A stretch of 64,000 nt of DNA from Shimia_B sp038528385 (GTDB taxonomy: Bacteria > Pseudomonadota > Alphaproteobacteria > Rhodobacterales > Rhodobacteraceae). Under the pieces are notes generated by a model that was not told the origin of the DNA, did not search any database, and saw only the letters and a program-made list of their open reading frames with translations. Made by a program: the position numbers and the translations under genes. Positions 1 to 10,239 of this stretch are shown here, in pieces. The DNA is taken from NCBI GenBank assembly GCA_038528385.1, contig JBCBET010000010.1, positions 51,308 through 115,307 of the forward strand, in the 5' to 3' direction. Within the stretch, counting starts at the first letter, position 1. Each line of letters begins with the position of its first letter.

Positions 1-1
1 G

Positions 2-232
2 GGCATCCCGTTCCAGCTCCTGAACACCAGTGATGCCGAGCTGCGGTACCTCGCGCTCTCGTCGATGATCCCCGCGGACGTGTTCTACTACCCCGACAGC
101 GACAAGCACGGGATCATGGCCAATGGCACGCCCTTCCACGCGATGCCGAGCGACGGGCTCGACCGTTTTGCCAAGTGGGTGGAGGCGGATCACGGCGTGG
201 GCTATTACCACAACGACCCTGACGCGACCTGA
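2..232 (+). CDS. Cupin-domain protein, C-terminal part only
   Basis: The open frame enters from the left edge and stops at TGA 230-232, leaving 77 codons. The visible residues (LNTSDAELRYLALSS, then YYPDSDKHGIM) look like the C-terminal half of a small cupin-barrel protein that binds a metal or small ligand. The start and first half lie outside the window, so the substrate cannot be inferred. It reads in the same direction as the TPR gene 94 bp downstream. The family call rests on sequence feel only. Confidence 0.55.
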   Translation, partial: GIPFQLLNTSDAELRYLALSSMIPADVFYYPDSDKHGIMANGTPFHAMPSDGLDRFAKWVEADHGVGYYHNDPDAT

Positions 233-326
233 CCCCTGGCCTGCACCGAGCCAACGCGCGGCTTTTCTTTCGCGCCGCACAGCTATGTTGGGTTGGGTAG
301 TCACGCCACCTCTGCAGGAACCCCCC

Positions 327-872
327 ATGCGCCTCTCCCTCGCCTTTCTCCTCGCCACCCTGCCCGGCGCCACGCTCGCGGCAGGAGGCATGTCCACCTC
401 CCCGCCCACGCCGACGGAAACGACGACGCAGTGCGCCGAGGGCCAAGTCTATGACACCGAGACCGGGGCCTGCGTCGCGATCCAGCAGGGCGCGAACGCC
501 GCGCCGCAATTCGACCAGGAGCGCGCCTTCGCGCTCGTGCGCGAACTGGCGTACGCCGCGCGCCACGCAGACGCGCAGGCGATCCTCGCGACGATGGACC
601 AGACGGACGACCGCGTGCAGACCTATTGGGGCTTCACCCACCGCAAGCTAGGCGACACGGACCGCGCCATGGCCGCCTACTACGCCGCGCTCGCCGCCAA
701 TCCCGACAACCTGCTCGCGCGCTCCTACATGGGTCAGCACTATGCCGAGATCGGCGCGATGGACATGGCCCGCCTCCAGCTCACGGAGATCCGCGCCCGC
801 GGGGGCCGCGAGAGCTGGCCCGAGAAATCGCTGGCCTGGGCCATCGAGACCCGCCAGGGGCAGAGCTACTGA
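327..872 (+). CDS. Exported TPR-like protein
   Basis: Encodes 181 residues. The frame is open further upstream, but ATG 327 is preceded by AGGAA and begins a clear signal peptide (MRLSLAFLLATLPGATLAA), so it is preferred. After a threonine- and proline-rich linker (about residues 20-40), residues 65-150 form helical tetratricopeptide-type repeats (tract GDTDRAMAAYYAALAANPDN). It is probably a periplasmic scaffold protein. The function is unknown and no catalytic motif is seen. The next gene on the same strand, an acyltransferase, follows after 66 bp. Confidence 0.75.
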   Translation: MRLSLAFLLATLPGATLAAGGMSTSPPTPTETTTQCAEGQVYDTETGACVAIQQGANAAPQFDQERAFALVRELAYAARHADAQAILATMDQTDDRVQTYWGFTHRKLGDTDRAMAAYYAALAANPDNLLARSYMGQHYAEIGAMDMARLQLTEIRARGGRESWPEKSLAWAIETRQGQSY

Positions 873-938
873 GCTTTACGGCCCTGCCCCGAGCGCTTAG
901 GACATGGGCGCCGACCCGGGGGACCCAAGACGAATACC

Positions 939-1832
939 ATGGCCGAGCGCCCGTTCCAGATAGGCCCGTGGCTTGAGAACGCGCTTTTTCGGAGCGTGAT
1001 CGGCGTTCTGCGCCTGCTGCCTTACGAGCGGCGGCTGGCGGCCATGGCGTGGGCCTGCCGTCACGTGATCGGGCCCGCCGTGGGCTACCGCAGGCGGGCT
1101 CTGGCAAATCTCGCGCTGATCTATCCGGAGAAATCCCACCGCGCGCGCCGGGCGCTCGCCGATGCGGTGCTCGAAACGCTCGGGCGCACGGTCATGGAGA
1201 ATTACTCCCACGACGAATTCCGCGCCCGCATCGCCGAGCACGACATCGAGGGCCCGGGCCTCGCGGCCGCCGAAGCGGCCATGGCGGAGGGGCGCGCGAT
1301 CATTTTCACCTCCGGGCACTGGGGCAACCACGAGGCCACGCGCGTGGCCCTCGATCAGCGCGGCTTCAAGGTGGGCGGGCTCTACAAGCCCATGGCCAAC
1401 CCCTATTTCAATGCGCATTACGTGGAGAGCATCGCGCAAGTCTCGGGCCCGGTCTTTCCCAAGGGCAAGGAAGGGACCAAGGATTTCCTGCGCTTCCTGT
1501 CGAAGGGCGGGCACGGCTTCCTGCTCCATGACGTGTTCTTTCACCGCGGAGAGTGGATGAGTTTTCTCGGCCAGCCCGCAAAGACGGCGCTGTCGGCGGC
1601 GGAGCTCGCGCTCAAGTTCGACGCCGTGCTCATCCCCTATTTCAACACCCGGCTCGCGGAGGATCCCACGCGCTTTCGCATCGAGCTGCTCGCGCCCGTG
1701 CCCCACGGCGCCCCGCGCGAGATGACGCGCACGCTCATGGACCTGCTGGAGGAGAAGATCGCCAGCGACCCGGGGCAATGGATGTGGATTCACCGCCGCT
1801 GGAAGTGGCGGGAACGGGCGCCGCAGCCCTAG
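939..1832 (+). CDS. LpxL/HtrB-family lysophospholipid (lipid A) acyltransferase
   Basis: Encodes 297 residues, usual for lauroyl/myristoyl acyltransferases that add secondary acyl chains to lipid A at the inner membrane. The catalytic HX4E signature is present as HWGNHE, with H127 and E132. A hydrophobic anchor lies near residues 16-28, and the C-terminal IHRRWKWR is typical of the family. In Rhodobacteraceae similar proteins may also act on other lysolipids, so the exact acceptor is not certain. Its stop TAG (1830-1832) interlocks with the stop of the convergent DUF1223 gene. Confidence 0.85.
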   Translation: MAERPFQIGPWLENALFRSVIGVLRLLPYERRLAAMAWACRHVIGPAVGYRRRALANLALIYPEKSHRARRALADAVLETLGRTVMENYSHDEFRARIAEHDIEGPGLAAAEAAMAEGRAIIFTSGHWGNHEATRVALDQRGFKVGGLYKPMANPYFNAHYVESIAQVSGPVFPKGKEGTKDFLRFLSKGGHGFLLHDVFFHRGEWMSFLGQPAKTALSAAELALKFDAVLIPYFNTRLAEDPTRFRIELLAPVPHGAPREMTRTLMDLLEEKIASDPGQWMWIHRRWKWRERAPQP

Positions 1833-2524
1833 CGCAGATGCGCGGCGCCGATGATTTCGCCGTGATCCGGACGTTGGAAGATGACGACGGCCGGCTCGCT
1901 GCCCGGCACGGTGGCGGTGAGGGTGTATTCGCCCCGCCCGCTCCAGGGCTTCGCCACCACCCAGGAGGTCACGACATTGGCGTAATCGAGCGTGCGGCCG
2001 GCATTCTCGCCCCGGCGGATCTCCACCCGGCTCGACGGGCGGTAGGTGACGAGTTGCACGATCACCTCGCCGCCGATGCGGGCGAGCGGCACGGCGCGGA
2101 CCTCGACGCTCCGGCCGGAGCGGCGCGTCTCGATCTCGAGCATCGCGGGCTTGGCCATGTGATTGACGAGATGCGTGGCGACCTCGTCGGGCCGCGTACC
2201 GATCACGTGATCCTGCCCCCCGATGATCATTTGGGGCGTGTAGATCGACCGAGCGCCCGCCGCCCGCGCATAGCCCTTTTGCCGCTCGGTGAAGCCCGGC
2301 TGCGCGAACTCGTCCTTCCAGCCGATATAGTCCCAGTAATCCACATGCAGCGCGAGGGCGATGATGTCGTCCTGCTCGGCCATGTCATGGAGCATGGCGT
2401 CGGCAGGCGGGCAGGACGAGCAGCCCTGGCTGGTGTAGAGCTCCACCACCGTCACGTTCTCGGCCCACACGCTCTGCGCAACGGAGATGACGCAGGCAGC
2501 AAGGATGGCGGTGAGCTTTCGCAT
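1829..2524 (-). CDS. DUF1223 thioredoxin-like secreted protein
   Basis: Encodes 231 residues beginning MRKLTAILAACVISVAQSVWA, a Sec signal peptide. The mature N-terminus carries a thioredoxin-like strand followed by CXXC (YTSQGCSSCPPADAM). This is the DUF1223 pattern, a periplasmic protein of unknown redox role. The frame is open far upstream through the antisense of acnA, but only the start at 2524 gives a signal peptide. It is divergent from acnA across 231 bp. Its stop shares the CTAG tetranucleotide with the lpxL-like stop. Confidence 0.85.
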   Translation of the reverse strand: MRKLTAILAACVISVAQSVWAENVTVVELYTSQGCSSCPPADAMLHDMAEQDDIIALALHVDYWDYIGWKDEFAQPGFTERQKGYARAAGARSIYTPQMIIGGQDHVIGTRPDEVATHLVNHMAKPAMLEIETRRSGRSVEVRAVPLARIGGEVIVQLVTYRPSSRVEIRRGENAGRTLDYANVVTSWVVAKPWSGRGEYTLTATVPGSEPAVVIFQRPDHGEIIGAAHLR

Positions 2525-2755
2525 GGCGGACCTCGTCTTGTTATCCGGGGCATTTAGGCGATCTGCGGAGGAGAGGCCAATCAACGAAACGAGAGAGATT
2601 GTCATGGAGTGTGTCACCGGACACACCTCGGGGCGCGTTTCTCGGCTCTCCGGTGCGGCGCGGGTGGCGGGGTCGCGGCGGCTTGAATGCCTCGGCATAC
2701 CGCTTAGTCTTCTCTTGATACTTCTTGCACTCATCGGCACAGGAGAGCCCGCACC

Positions 2756-5518
<2,763 letters not shown>

Positions 5519-5527
5519 GCCCCGCCT

Positions 5528-5650
5528 GACACATCCCGCCGGAGGCGACTTCGGGATGCCTCCGGCGGAAGTACGGGGCACAAAGAAAACCGGGCCTTGT
5601 CTTCTTTGTGCCGATGTACTTCTGGGTCTGGGGCAGCGCCCCAGTCCGCC
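5528..5650. terminator. Three consecutive stem-loops between convergent acnA and ccmG
   Basis: Three hairpins fill the gap between the two convergent genes. The first has perfect 11-bp arms at 5536-5546 and 5558-5568. The second has perfect 11-bp arms (GGCACAAAGAA and TTCTTTGTGCC) at 5577-5587 and 5602-5612. The third has 7-bp arms at 5628-5634 and 5638-5644. The second has A- and T-rich stem ends on both strands, so it could terminate transcription in both directions. The role is inferred from position and structure. Confidence 0.7.
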
Positions 5651-5653
5651 CTC

Positions 5654-6181
5654 TCAGTTCAGCGCCTCGCGCAGAGCTGGGAGAAACTGCTCCTCGTACT
5701 GGCTGCCCACGAGGGGACCGATATAGCGGTGGAGCACGGTGCCGTCCGGGGCGACGATGAACGTCTCCGGCGGGGCCGAGACCCCCCAGTCGAGCGACGC
5801 ACGCCCCGACGGGTCGATGCTCGTGGCCGCGAAGGGGTTGTCGTCGTCGCGCAGGTATTGCGCAGCCGCCTTCGGATCGTCGCGGAAATTCACGCCCACG
5901 ATGCGCAGGCCATCGGCCTCCATCGCCAGGAGGTTCGGATGCTCGGCCCGGCAGGGCGGGCACCAGCTCGCCCAGAAATTCACGAGCGTCACCTCGCCCT
6001 GGGTGAGGCTCGCCAGGGGCTCTGTCCCCGCCACCGCCTCGGGCGGGAGCGTGTCCGGCGCCACGCGCCCGATGAGCGCGGAGGGCAGCGCGTCGGGGTC
6101 GACCCGCTGCATGCCCACATAGAACGTCGCCGCCAAGCCAGCGAATATCAGCAGCGGGAGGAGGATGAGCACCCTAAGCAT
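5654..6181 (-). CDS. ccmG: CcmG/DsbE thiol:disulfide interchange protein
   Basis: Encodes 175 residues: an N-terminal membrane anchor (MLRVLILLPLLIFAGLAATF), then a periplasmic thioredoxin fold with WCPPC (C74, C77) in the CcmG setting VNFWASWCPPCRAEHP. It keeps apocytochrome c haem-binding cysteines reduced during cytochrome c maturation. It is the last gene of the ccmABCDG run, and its start overlaps the ccmD stop by 8 bp, so translation is probably coupled. Confidence 0.95.
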   Translation of the reverse strand: MLRVLILLPLLIFAGLAATFYVGMQRVDPDALPSALIGRVAPDTLPPEAVAGTEPLASLTQGEVTLVNFWASWCPPCRAEHPNLLAMEADGLRIVGVNFRDDPKAAAQYLRDDDNPFAATSIDPSGRASLDWGVSAPPETFIVAPDGTVLHRYIGPLVGSQYEEQFLPALREALN

Positions 6182-6320
6182 CGCGGCGCTCCGCCTCCTC
6201 GAGCTGGCGTTTCACCCGGCGCGCCCGCGCCACGGTGATGCCCACGATAAAGGCGAGCAGTATCAGCGTCCCGGCATAGGCGGCGAGCACCTCGGCGGCG
6301 TAGGGGCCGAGCGCGGTCAT
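6174..6320 (-). CDS. ccmD: Haem exporter protein CcmD
   Basis: A 48-residue protein with one transmembrane helix (YAGTLILLAFIVGITVARA) and a basic cytoplasmic tail (RRVKRQLEEAERR), the standard CcmD layout. CcmD helps release haem-loaded CcmE from the CcmABC complex. Its ATG overlaps the ccmC stop as ATGA at 6317-6320. The call rests on size, topology and position between ccmC and ccmG. Confidence 0.92.
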   Translation of the reverse strand: MTALGPYAAEVLAAYAGTLILLAFIVGITVARARRVKRQLEEAERRDA

Positions 6321-7048
6321 GCCGCCACCCGCTCGCTCAGCACCTGGAGCCGCCGCGCCCGCACCTCCGTCCGCGCCCGCAAAAGCGTGAGCGCGACGAA
6401 GAGGAACGCGAAGCCCACCATGGCCAGGGCCAGCGGCACAAAAAACGTATCGTCGATCGTCCGGCCCCCCGTGGCCACCGGCACGCTCGTCCCCTGGTGC
6501 AGCCCCTGGTTCCAGAACCGCGCGGCGTAGCGCGAGAGCACGGCGAAGACCGAGCCCACGATGGCCAGCATGGAGGTGAGATCGGCGGCGAGCTCGGGAT
6601 CGGAGATCGCCTCCCAAAGCGCGATGTAGCCCAGGTAGAAGAGCGCGAGGATGAGAAAGGACGTGAGCCGAGGGTCCCAGGCCCACCACGTCCCCCACAT
6701 GGGCTGGCCCCAGACCGCGCCGGTCAGGAGCCCGATGAGCGTCATCACGAGCCCCACGGGCGCGGCCGCGCGGCCCACCAGCGCGCTCACCGGCTGGCGG
6801 CGGACCAGCCAGAGCAGCGCGCACACGAACATCAGGAAATAGCCGTTGATGGCCATGAGCGCGGAGGGCACGTGGATGTAGAGGATCTTCACCGTGGACC
6901 CCATGCGGAAATCGTCCCCGGTGAAGAAGAAGCCCCAGGCCACGCCGAGGAGCGTCAGCCCCGCGCCAAGCACCCAGAGCCACGGCAGCGCGACCCCGGT
7001 CCACCCCATGAACTTCCGGGGATTGGCGTATTGCCAGAGATTGACCAT
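6317..7048 (-). CDS. ccmC: Haem exporter/handling protein CcmC
   Basis: Encodes 243 residues with about six transmembrane helices. The tryptophan-rich WWD motif WWAWDPRLT occupies residues 121-129 on a periplasmic loop. The two flanking haem-ligand histidines appear at H59 (LYIHVP) and H184 (NQGLHQG). CcmC loads haem onto CcmE for cytochrome c assembly. The gene lies 39 bp downstream of ccmB and is coupled to ccmD. Confidence 0.96.
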   Translation of the reverse strand: MVNLWQYANPRKFMGWTGVALPWLWVLGAGLTLLGVAWGFFFTGDDFRMGSTVKILYIHVPSALMAINGYFLMFVCALLWLVRRQPVSALVGRAAAPVGLVMTLIGLLTGAVWGQPMWGTWWAWDPRLTSFLILALFYLGYIALWEAISDPELAADLTSMLAIVGSVFAVLSRYAARFWNQGLHQGTSVPVATGGRTIDDTFFVPLALAMVGFAFLFVALTLLRARTEVRARRLQVLSERVAA

Positions 7049-7087
7049 CGCGGGTGATTTAGCCTCTCGGAGCAGGGTTCAAAAGGC

Positions 7088-7741
7088 CTAGCGCAGGGAG
7101 GCGCGCAATGCCGCAGCGCCCGCGAAGGGCAGAAAAGCGACGCTGCCGAGGCTCACGGCCCCGAGAAGCGCGAGCGGCACATCGTAATCGAGCGCCCCTG
7201 CCCCGCGCCGCGCCACCTCCGCGCCAAAGATCAGCGTGGGCACGTAAAGCGGCAGCACGAGGAGCGACAGGAGAAGCCCGCCGCGCTTCACCGACACCGT
7301 GAGCGCCGCGCCGAAGGCCCCGATGAAGCTCAGCGCCGGGGTGCCTGCGGCGAGCGCCAGAAGGAGCGGCACCATGCCGTGGGCCGGCAGCGCCAGAAGA
7401 ACGCCGAGCGGCGGCCCGAGGAGCGCGAGCACCGCACCCGTGGTGAGCCAGTGCGCCAGCGCCTTGGCGAAGAAGATCGCCTCGGCCGGGAGCGCGAGGA
7501 GAAGCTGCTCGAGGCTGCCGTCTTCGGCGTCGAGCGCGAAGAGGCGGTCGAGCGTGAGCAGCGTGGCCAAAAGCGCCGCCAGCCACAGGATACCCGGCGC
7601 GATGGTGGCAAGGCCCGAACGCTCCGGCCCCACGGCGAAGGGGACGAGCACGATCACGATCAGAAAGAACGCGAGGCCGAGCCCGAACCCCCCGCCCGAG
7701 CGCAGCGCCAGGGTCAGGTCCCGCAGGAGGAGCGCACTCAT
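7088..7741 (-). CDS. ccmB: Haem exporter protein CcmB (ABC permease)
   Basis: Encodes 217 residues with six hydrophobic segments and the CcmB N-terminus LLLRDLTLALRSGGG. It is the membrane partner of CcmA in the CcmABCD complex that releases holo-CcmE. The ATG overlaps the ccmA stop as ATGA (7738-7741). No defect is seen. Confidence 0.95.
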   Translation of the reverse strand: MSALLLRDLTLALRSGGGFGLGLAFFLIVIVLVPFAVGPERSGLATIAPGILWLAALLATLLTLDRLFALDAEDGSLEQLLLALPAEAIFFAKALAHWLTTGAVLALLGPPLGVLLALPAHGMVPLLLALAAGTPALSFIGAFGAALTVSVKRGGLLLSLLVLPLYVPTLIFGAEVARRGAGALDYDVPLALLGAVSLGSVAFLPFAGAAALRASLR

Positions 7742-8358
7742 TCCACGGCCTCCGCGAAGGCGCCCGCGCGCGGCGCGGCGGCCGCGAACTGCGCGAGATC
7801 GAGGCGCGGACAGTCGAGGGGCGGCGGGCCATGACTGACGAGGAGCGCCGCGCCCCCGGCGGACAGATGGCCCTCGAGCAGTCTCGCGAGCTGCCGCTGG
7901 CCATCGGCGTCGAGGGCGGCCGTGGGCTCATCGAGGAGCCAGAGGGGCCGCCCGCTCACCACGAGCCGCGCCAGCGCGCAACGCCGCCGCTGCCCAGCGG
8001 AGAGCGCGGCGCCGGGCCGGTCCCGCAGGGGTGCGAGCGCGAAGGCGGCCATCGCCTCCGTCACATTCCCGGTGCCGTGGAGCCGGCCCCAGAAGGAGAG
8101 CGTCTCGGCCACCGTGAGCGTGGCCTTCAGCCCGTCGGCATGGGCCGCGTAGGCCACTGTTTCGGGGTCGTGGTCGAGCGCACCCGCCAGCGGCGGGCAG
8201 AGACCGGCCAGCGTCCTGAGAAGCGTCGTCTTGCCAAGCCCGTTCGGCCCGTGGAGCGAGAGCGCGGAGCCCGCCGGCACCTCGAAGGTCACGCCGCTGA
8301 GGAGCGGGCGCCCCGCCCGCCCGATGGCGAGCCCCCGGGCGCGCAGTCCCCCGCTCAC
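7738..8358 (-). CDS. ccmA: Haem exporter ATPase CcmA
   Basis: Encodes 206 residues, an ABC ATPase with Walker A GPNGLGKT (37-44), signature LSAGQ (119-123) and Walker B LLDEP (141-145). The small size is typical for CcmA. It powers release of haem-loaded CcmE from CcmCD. The start is GTG at 8356-8358, overlapping the stop of the upstream tauE-like gene as GTGA, so it is probably translated from the sec-tauE transcript. Confidence 0.95.
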   Translation of the reverse strand: MSGGLRARGLAIGRAGRPLLSGVTFEVPAGSALSLHGPNGLGKTTLLRTLAGLCPPLAGALDHDPETVAYAAHADGLKATLTVAETLSFWGRLHGTGNVTEAMAAFALAPLRDRPGAALSAGQRRRCALARLVVSGRPLWLLDEPTAALDADGQRQLARLLEGHLSAGGAALLVSHGPPPLDCPRLDLAQFAAAAPRAGAFAEAVE

Positions 8359-9113
8359 GCTGCGCCCCAGACGGGAAGCCCCGCCACGAGGGCCGCGGCG
8401 ATGACCGCGTAGGCGACCCCGCGATAGAGGCCCTCATTCGCGGGATCGAAGAGGAAGCGACCGGCGAGGCTGCCCACGCCATAGGGCACGAGGAGGAGCG
8501 CGCCCAGCGCCACGCCGTCACGCGGCAGCACCCCCATGAGCGCCATCGCCGGCAGGAGCGCCATGGAGTTCAGCGTGAGAAAGCAGATCGTGTTCGCGCG
8601 GCTCCGCGCGGCCCCGTCCCGCGAAGAGAGCTGGAAGAGCACCATCACGGGCCCGTTCAGCCCCGTGGCACCGCCCACGAGCCCCGCCCCCGCGCCAACG
8701 GCCGCGCGGGAGGCGCGGCTCTCGCGCGTCGTCCTCCGCCAGCCGAGCAGGAGCATGGCGAGCGTGACGGCTACCACCGAGAGCACGAGCCAGCGGATGA
8801 GCTCCACCTCCGCCCGGGCGAGGAGAAAAAGACCGAGGGGCAGCCCCAGCACCGAAAACCCCAGAAGCTCCAGCGTCGCGGGGCGGTCCGCCTGCCCCCA
8901 CGCCTGGGGCACCACCGTCACGAGGGAGATGAGGGCGGAGATGCTGAAGGCGGCGACCGCGAGCACGGGCTCGAGGATCGCGGTGGCTACGGGCATGAAG
9001 ATGAGCGCCGCACCGAAGCCCGCGAAGCCGTAGACGAGCCCCGCGGCCAGCGTGGCGAGCACGACCCAGTGCAGCCCCGGCAGCGCGAGCGCATCGGCCA
9101 GGGCCTGGCTCAT
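8355..9113 (-). CDS. TauE/SafE-family membrane permease
   Basis: Encodes 252 residues with about eight hydrophobic segments. The glycine-rich YGFAGFGAALIFMP near the N-terminus and VGGATGLNGPVMVLF in the middle are the paired half-signatures of TauE/SafE proteins, which are linked to export or uptake of sulfur oxyanions or organic acids. It sits between secF (3 bp away) and ccmA (4-bp overlap). This placement looks like transcriptional convenience rather than a clear functional link, and the substrate cannot be read from sequence. Confidence 0.85.
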   Translation of the reverse strand: MSQALADALALPGLHWVVLATLAAGLVYGFAGFGAALIFMPVATAILEPVLAVAAFSISALISLVTVVPQAWGQADRPATLELLGFSVLGLPLGLFLLARAEVELIRWLVLSVVAVTLAMLLLGWRRTTRESRASRAAVGAGAGLVGGATGLNGPVMVLFQLSSRDGAARSRANTICFLTLNSMALLPAMALMGVLPRDGVALGALLLVPYGVGSLAGRFLFDPANEGLYRGVAYAVIAAALVAGLPVWGAA

Positions 9114-9116
9114 GGC

Positions 9117-10124
9117 CTAGTCTTCCTTGGCGGCGCCGCCGAACTGCGTGCCGCCGGCCGCCGCGCCGAACTGCGTGCCCGCGCCCGCATCGGGCTTTGA
9201 CCAGTCGCGCTTCACCCCGAGATAAAGGAGGATCGCGGAGGCCACGAAGATCGAGGAATAGGTGCCCACGATCACGCCCCAGATCATGGCGAAGACGAAG
9301 CCGCGGATCACGTCGCCGCCCAGCACGTAAAGCGAGAAGAGCGCCAGCAGCGTCGTCACCGAGGTCATGACCGTGCGCGAGAGCGTCTCGTTGATCGAGA
9401 GGTTCAGCACCTCCTTCAGCGGTCGCTTCTTGTATTTGCGCAGGTTCTCGCGGACCCGGTCGAAGACCACGACGGTGTCGTTAAGAGAGTAGCCCACGAT
9501 GGTCAGGAGTGCGGCGATGATGGCGAGGTCGAAGCGGATCTGAAGCTCGCTGAAGATGCCGATAGTGAGGATCACGTCATGGACAAGAGCCGCCACGGCA
9601 CCGAGGGCGAATTGCCACTCGAAGCGCAGCCAGATGTAGACGAGCACCGCGCCGATCGCGAGGAGCACGGCGATGACGGCGGTCTGGATCAGCTCGCCCG
9701 AGACGGTTGGACCCACCGATTCCACGCTGGGAAACGGCAGTTTCAGCCCGGGATCCACCGCAGAGAGCGCCTCCGCCACGGCGGCGACCGTGTCTGAGGC
9801 CACGCTCTCCTGCCCTTCCTGAGCCTGGATGGAAATCTGCGCCACGTTCTGGTCGGGTCCGAACGTGGGATCGAAGACCTCCGAGATGGAGACATCGCCG
9901 AGCTCCAGCGCCTGGAGCGCGTCGCGGTAGGCACCCACGTCCACGGGCTGGGTGGACTCGGTGCGGATCGTCGTGCCGCCGCGGAAATCGATCCCGAAAT
10001 TCAGCCCCTGGATCAGGTAGGAGCCGAAGGCGAGCACCATCAGAAGCGCCGAGATCCCGAACCAGAGCTTCCAGCGGGAGAAGAAATCGACGGACGTCTC
10101 CTTGGGAACCAGTCTCAGGCGCAT
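9117..10124 (-). CDS. secF: Protein translocase subunit SecF
   Basis: Encodes 335 residues. An N-terminal transmembrane helix is followed by the GIDFRGGT motif at the start of the periplasmic P1-like domain, then five further helices with the conserved SLNDTVVVFDRVREN segment. SecDF uses the proton-motive force to pull exported proteins across the membrane. The C-terminal tail carries a duplicated GTQFGAAAG/GTQFGGAA motif. A large inverted repeat lies between it and upstream secD. Confidence 0.97.
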   Translation of the reverse strand: MRLRLVPKETSVDFFSRWKLWFGISALLMVLAFGSYLIQGLNFGIDFRGGTTIRTESTQPVDVGAYRDALQALELGDVSISEVFDPTFGPDQNVAQISIQAQEGQESVASDTVAAVAEALSAVDPGLKLPFPSVESVGPTVSGELIQTAVIAVLLAIGAVLVYIWLRFEWQFALGAVAALVHDVILTIGIFSELQIRFDLAIIAALLTIVGYSLNDTVVVFDRVRENLRKYKKRPLKEVLNLSINETLSRTVMTSVTTLLALFSLYVLGGDVIRGFVFAMIWGVIVGTYSSIFVASAILLYLGVKRDWSKPDAGAGTQFGAAAGGTQFGGAAKED

Positions 10125-10143
10125 GGATCGGAGCTCCTCACGT

Positions 10144-10208
10144 CCCGGACCTGATCCGGGACCTCTACCTCAGGATTGATGGCCAGGAGGCCCCGGATCA
10201 GGTCCGGG
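10144..10208. repeat. Long inverted repeat between secD and secF
   Basis: Arms at 10144-10165 and 10187-10208 are 22 bp each and match with one mismatch; the first 17 bp (cccggacctgatccggg) are perfectly complementary. The 21-bp loop gives a strong stem in either RNA strand. It sits inside the secD-secF operon, so it could stabilise or attenuate the transcript, or be a dispersed palindromic element. No T-run follows on the minus strand, which argues against a simple terminator. Confidence 0.8.
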
Positions 10209-10239
10209 GCGGGATGCGCTGGGGGCACGGGCAGAGACG

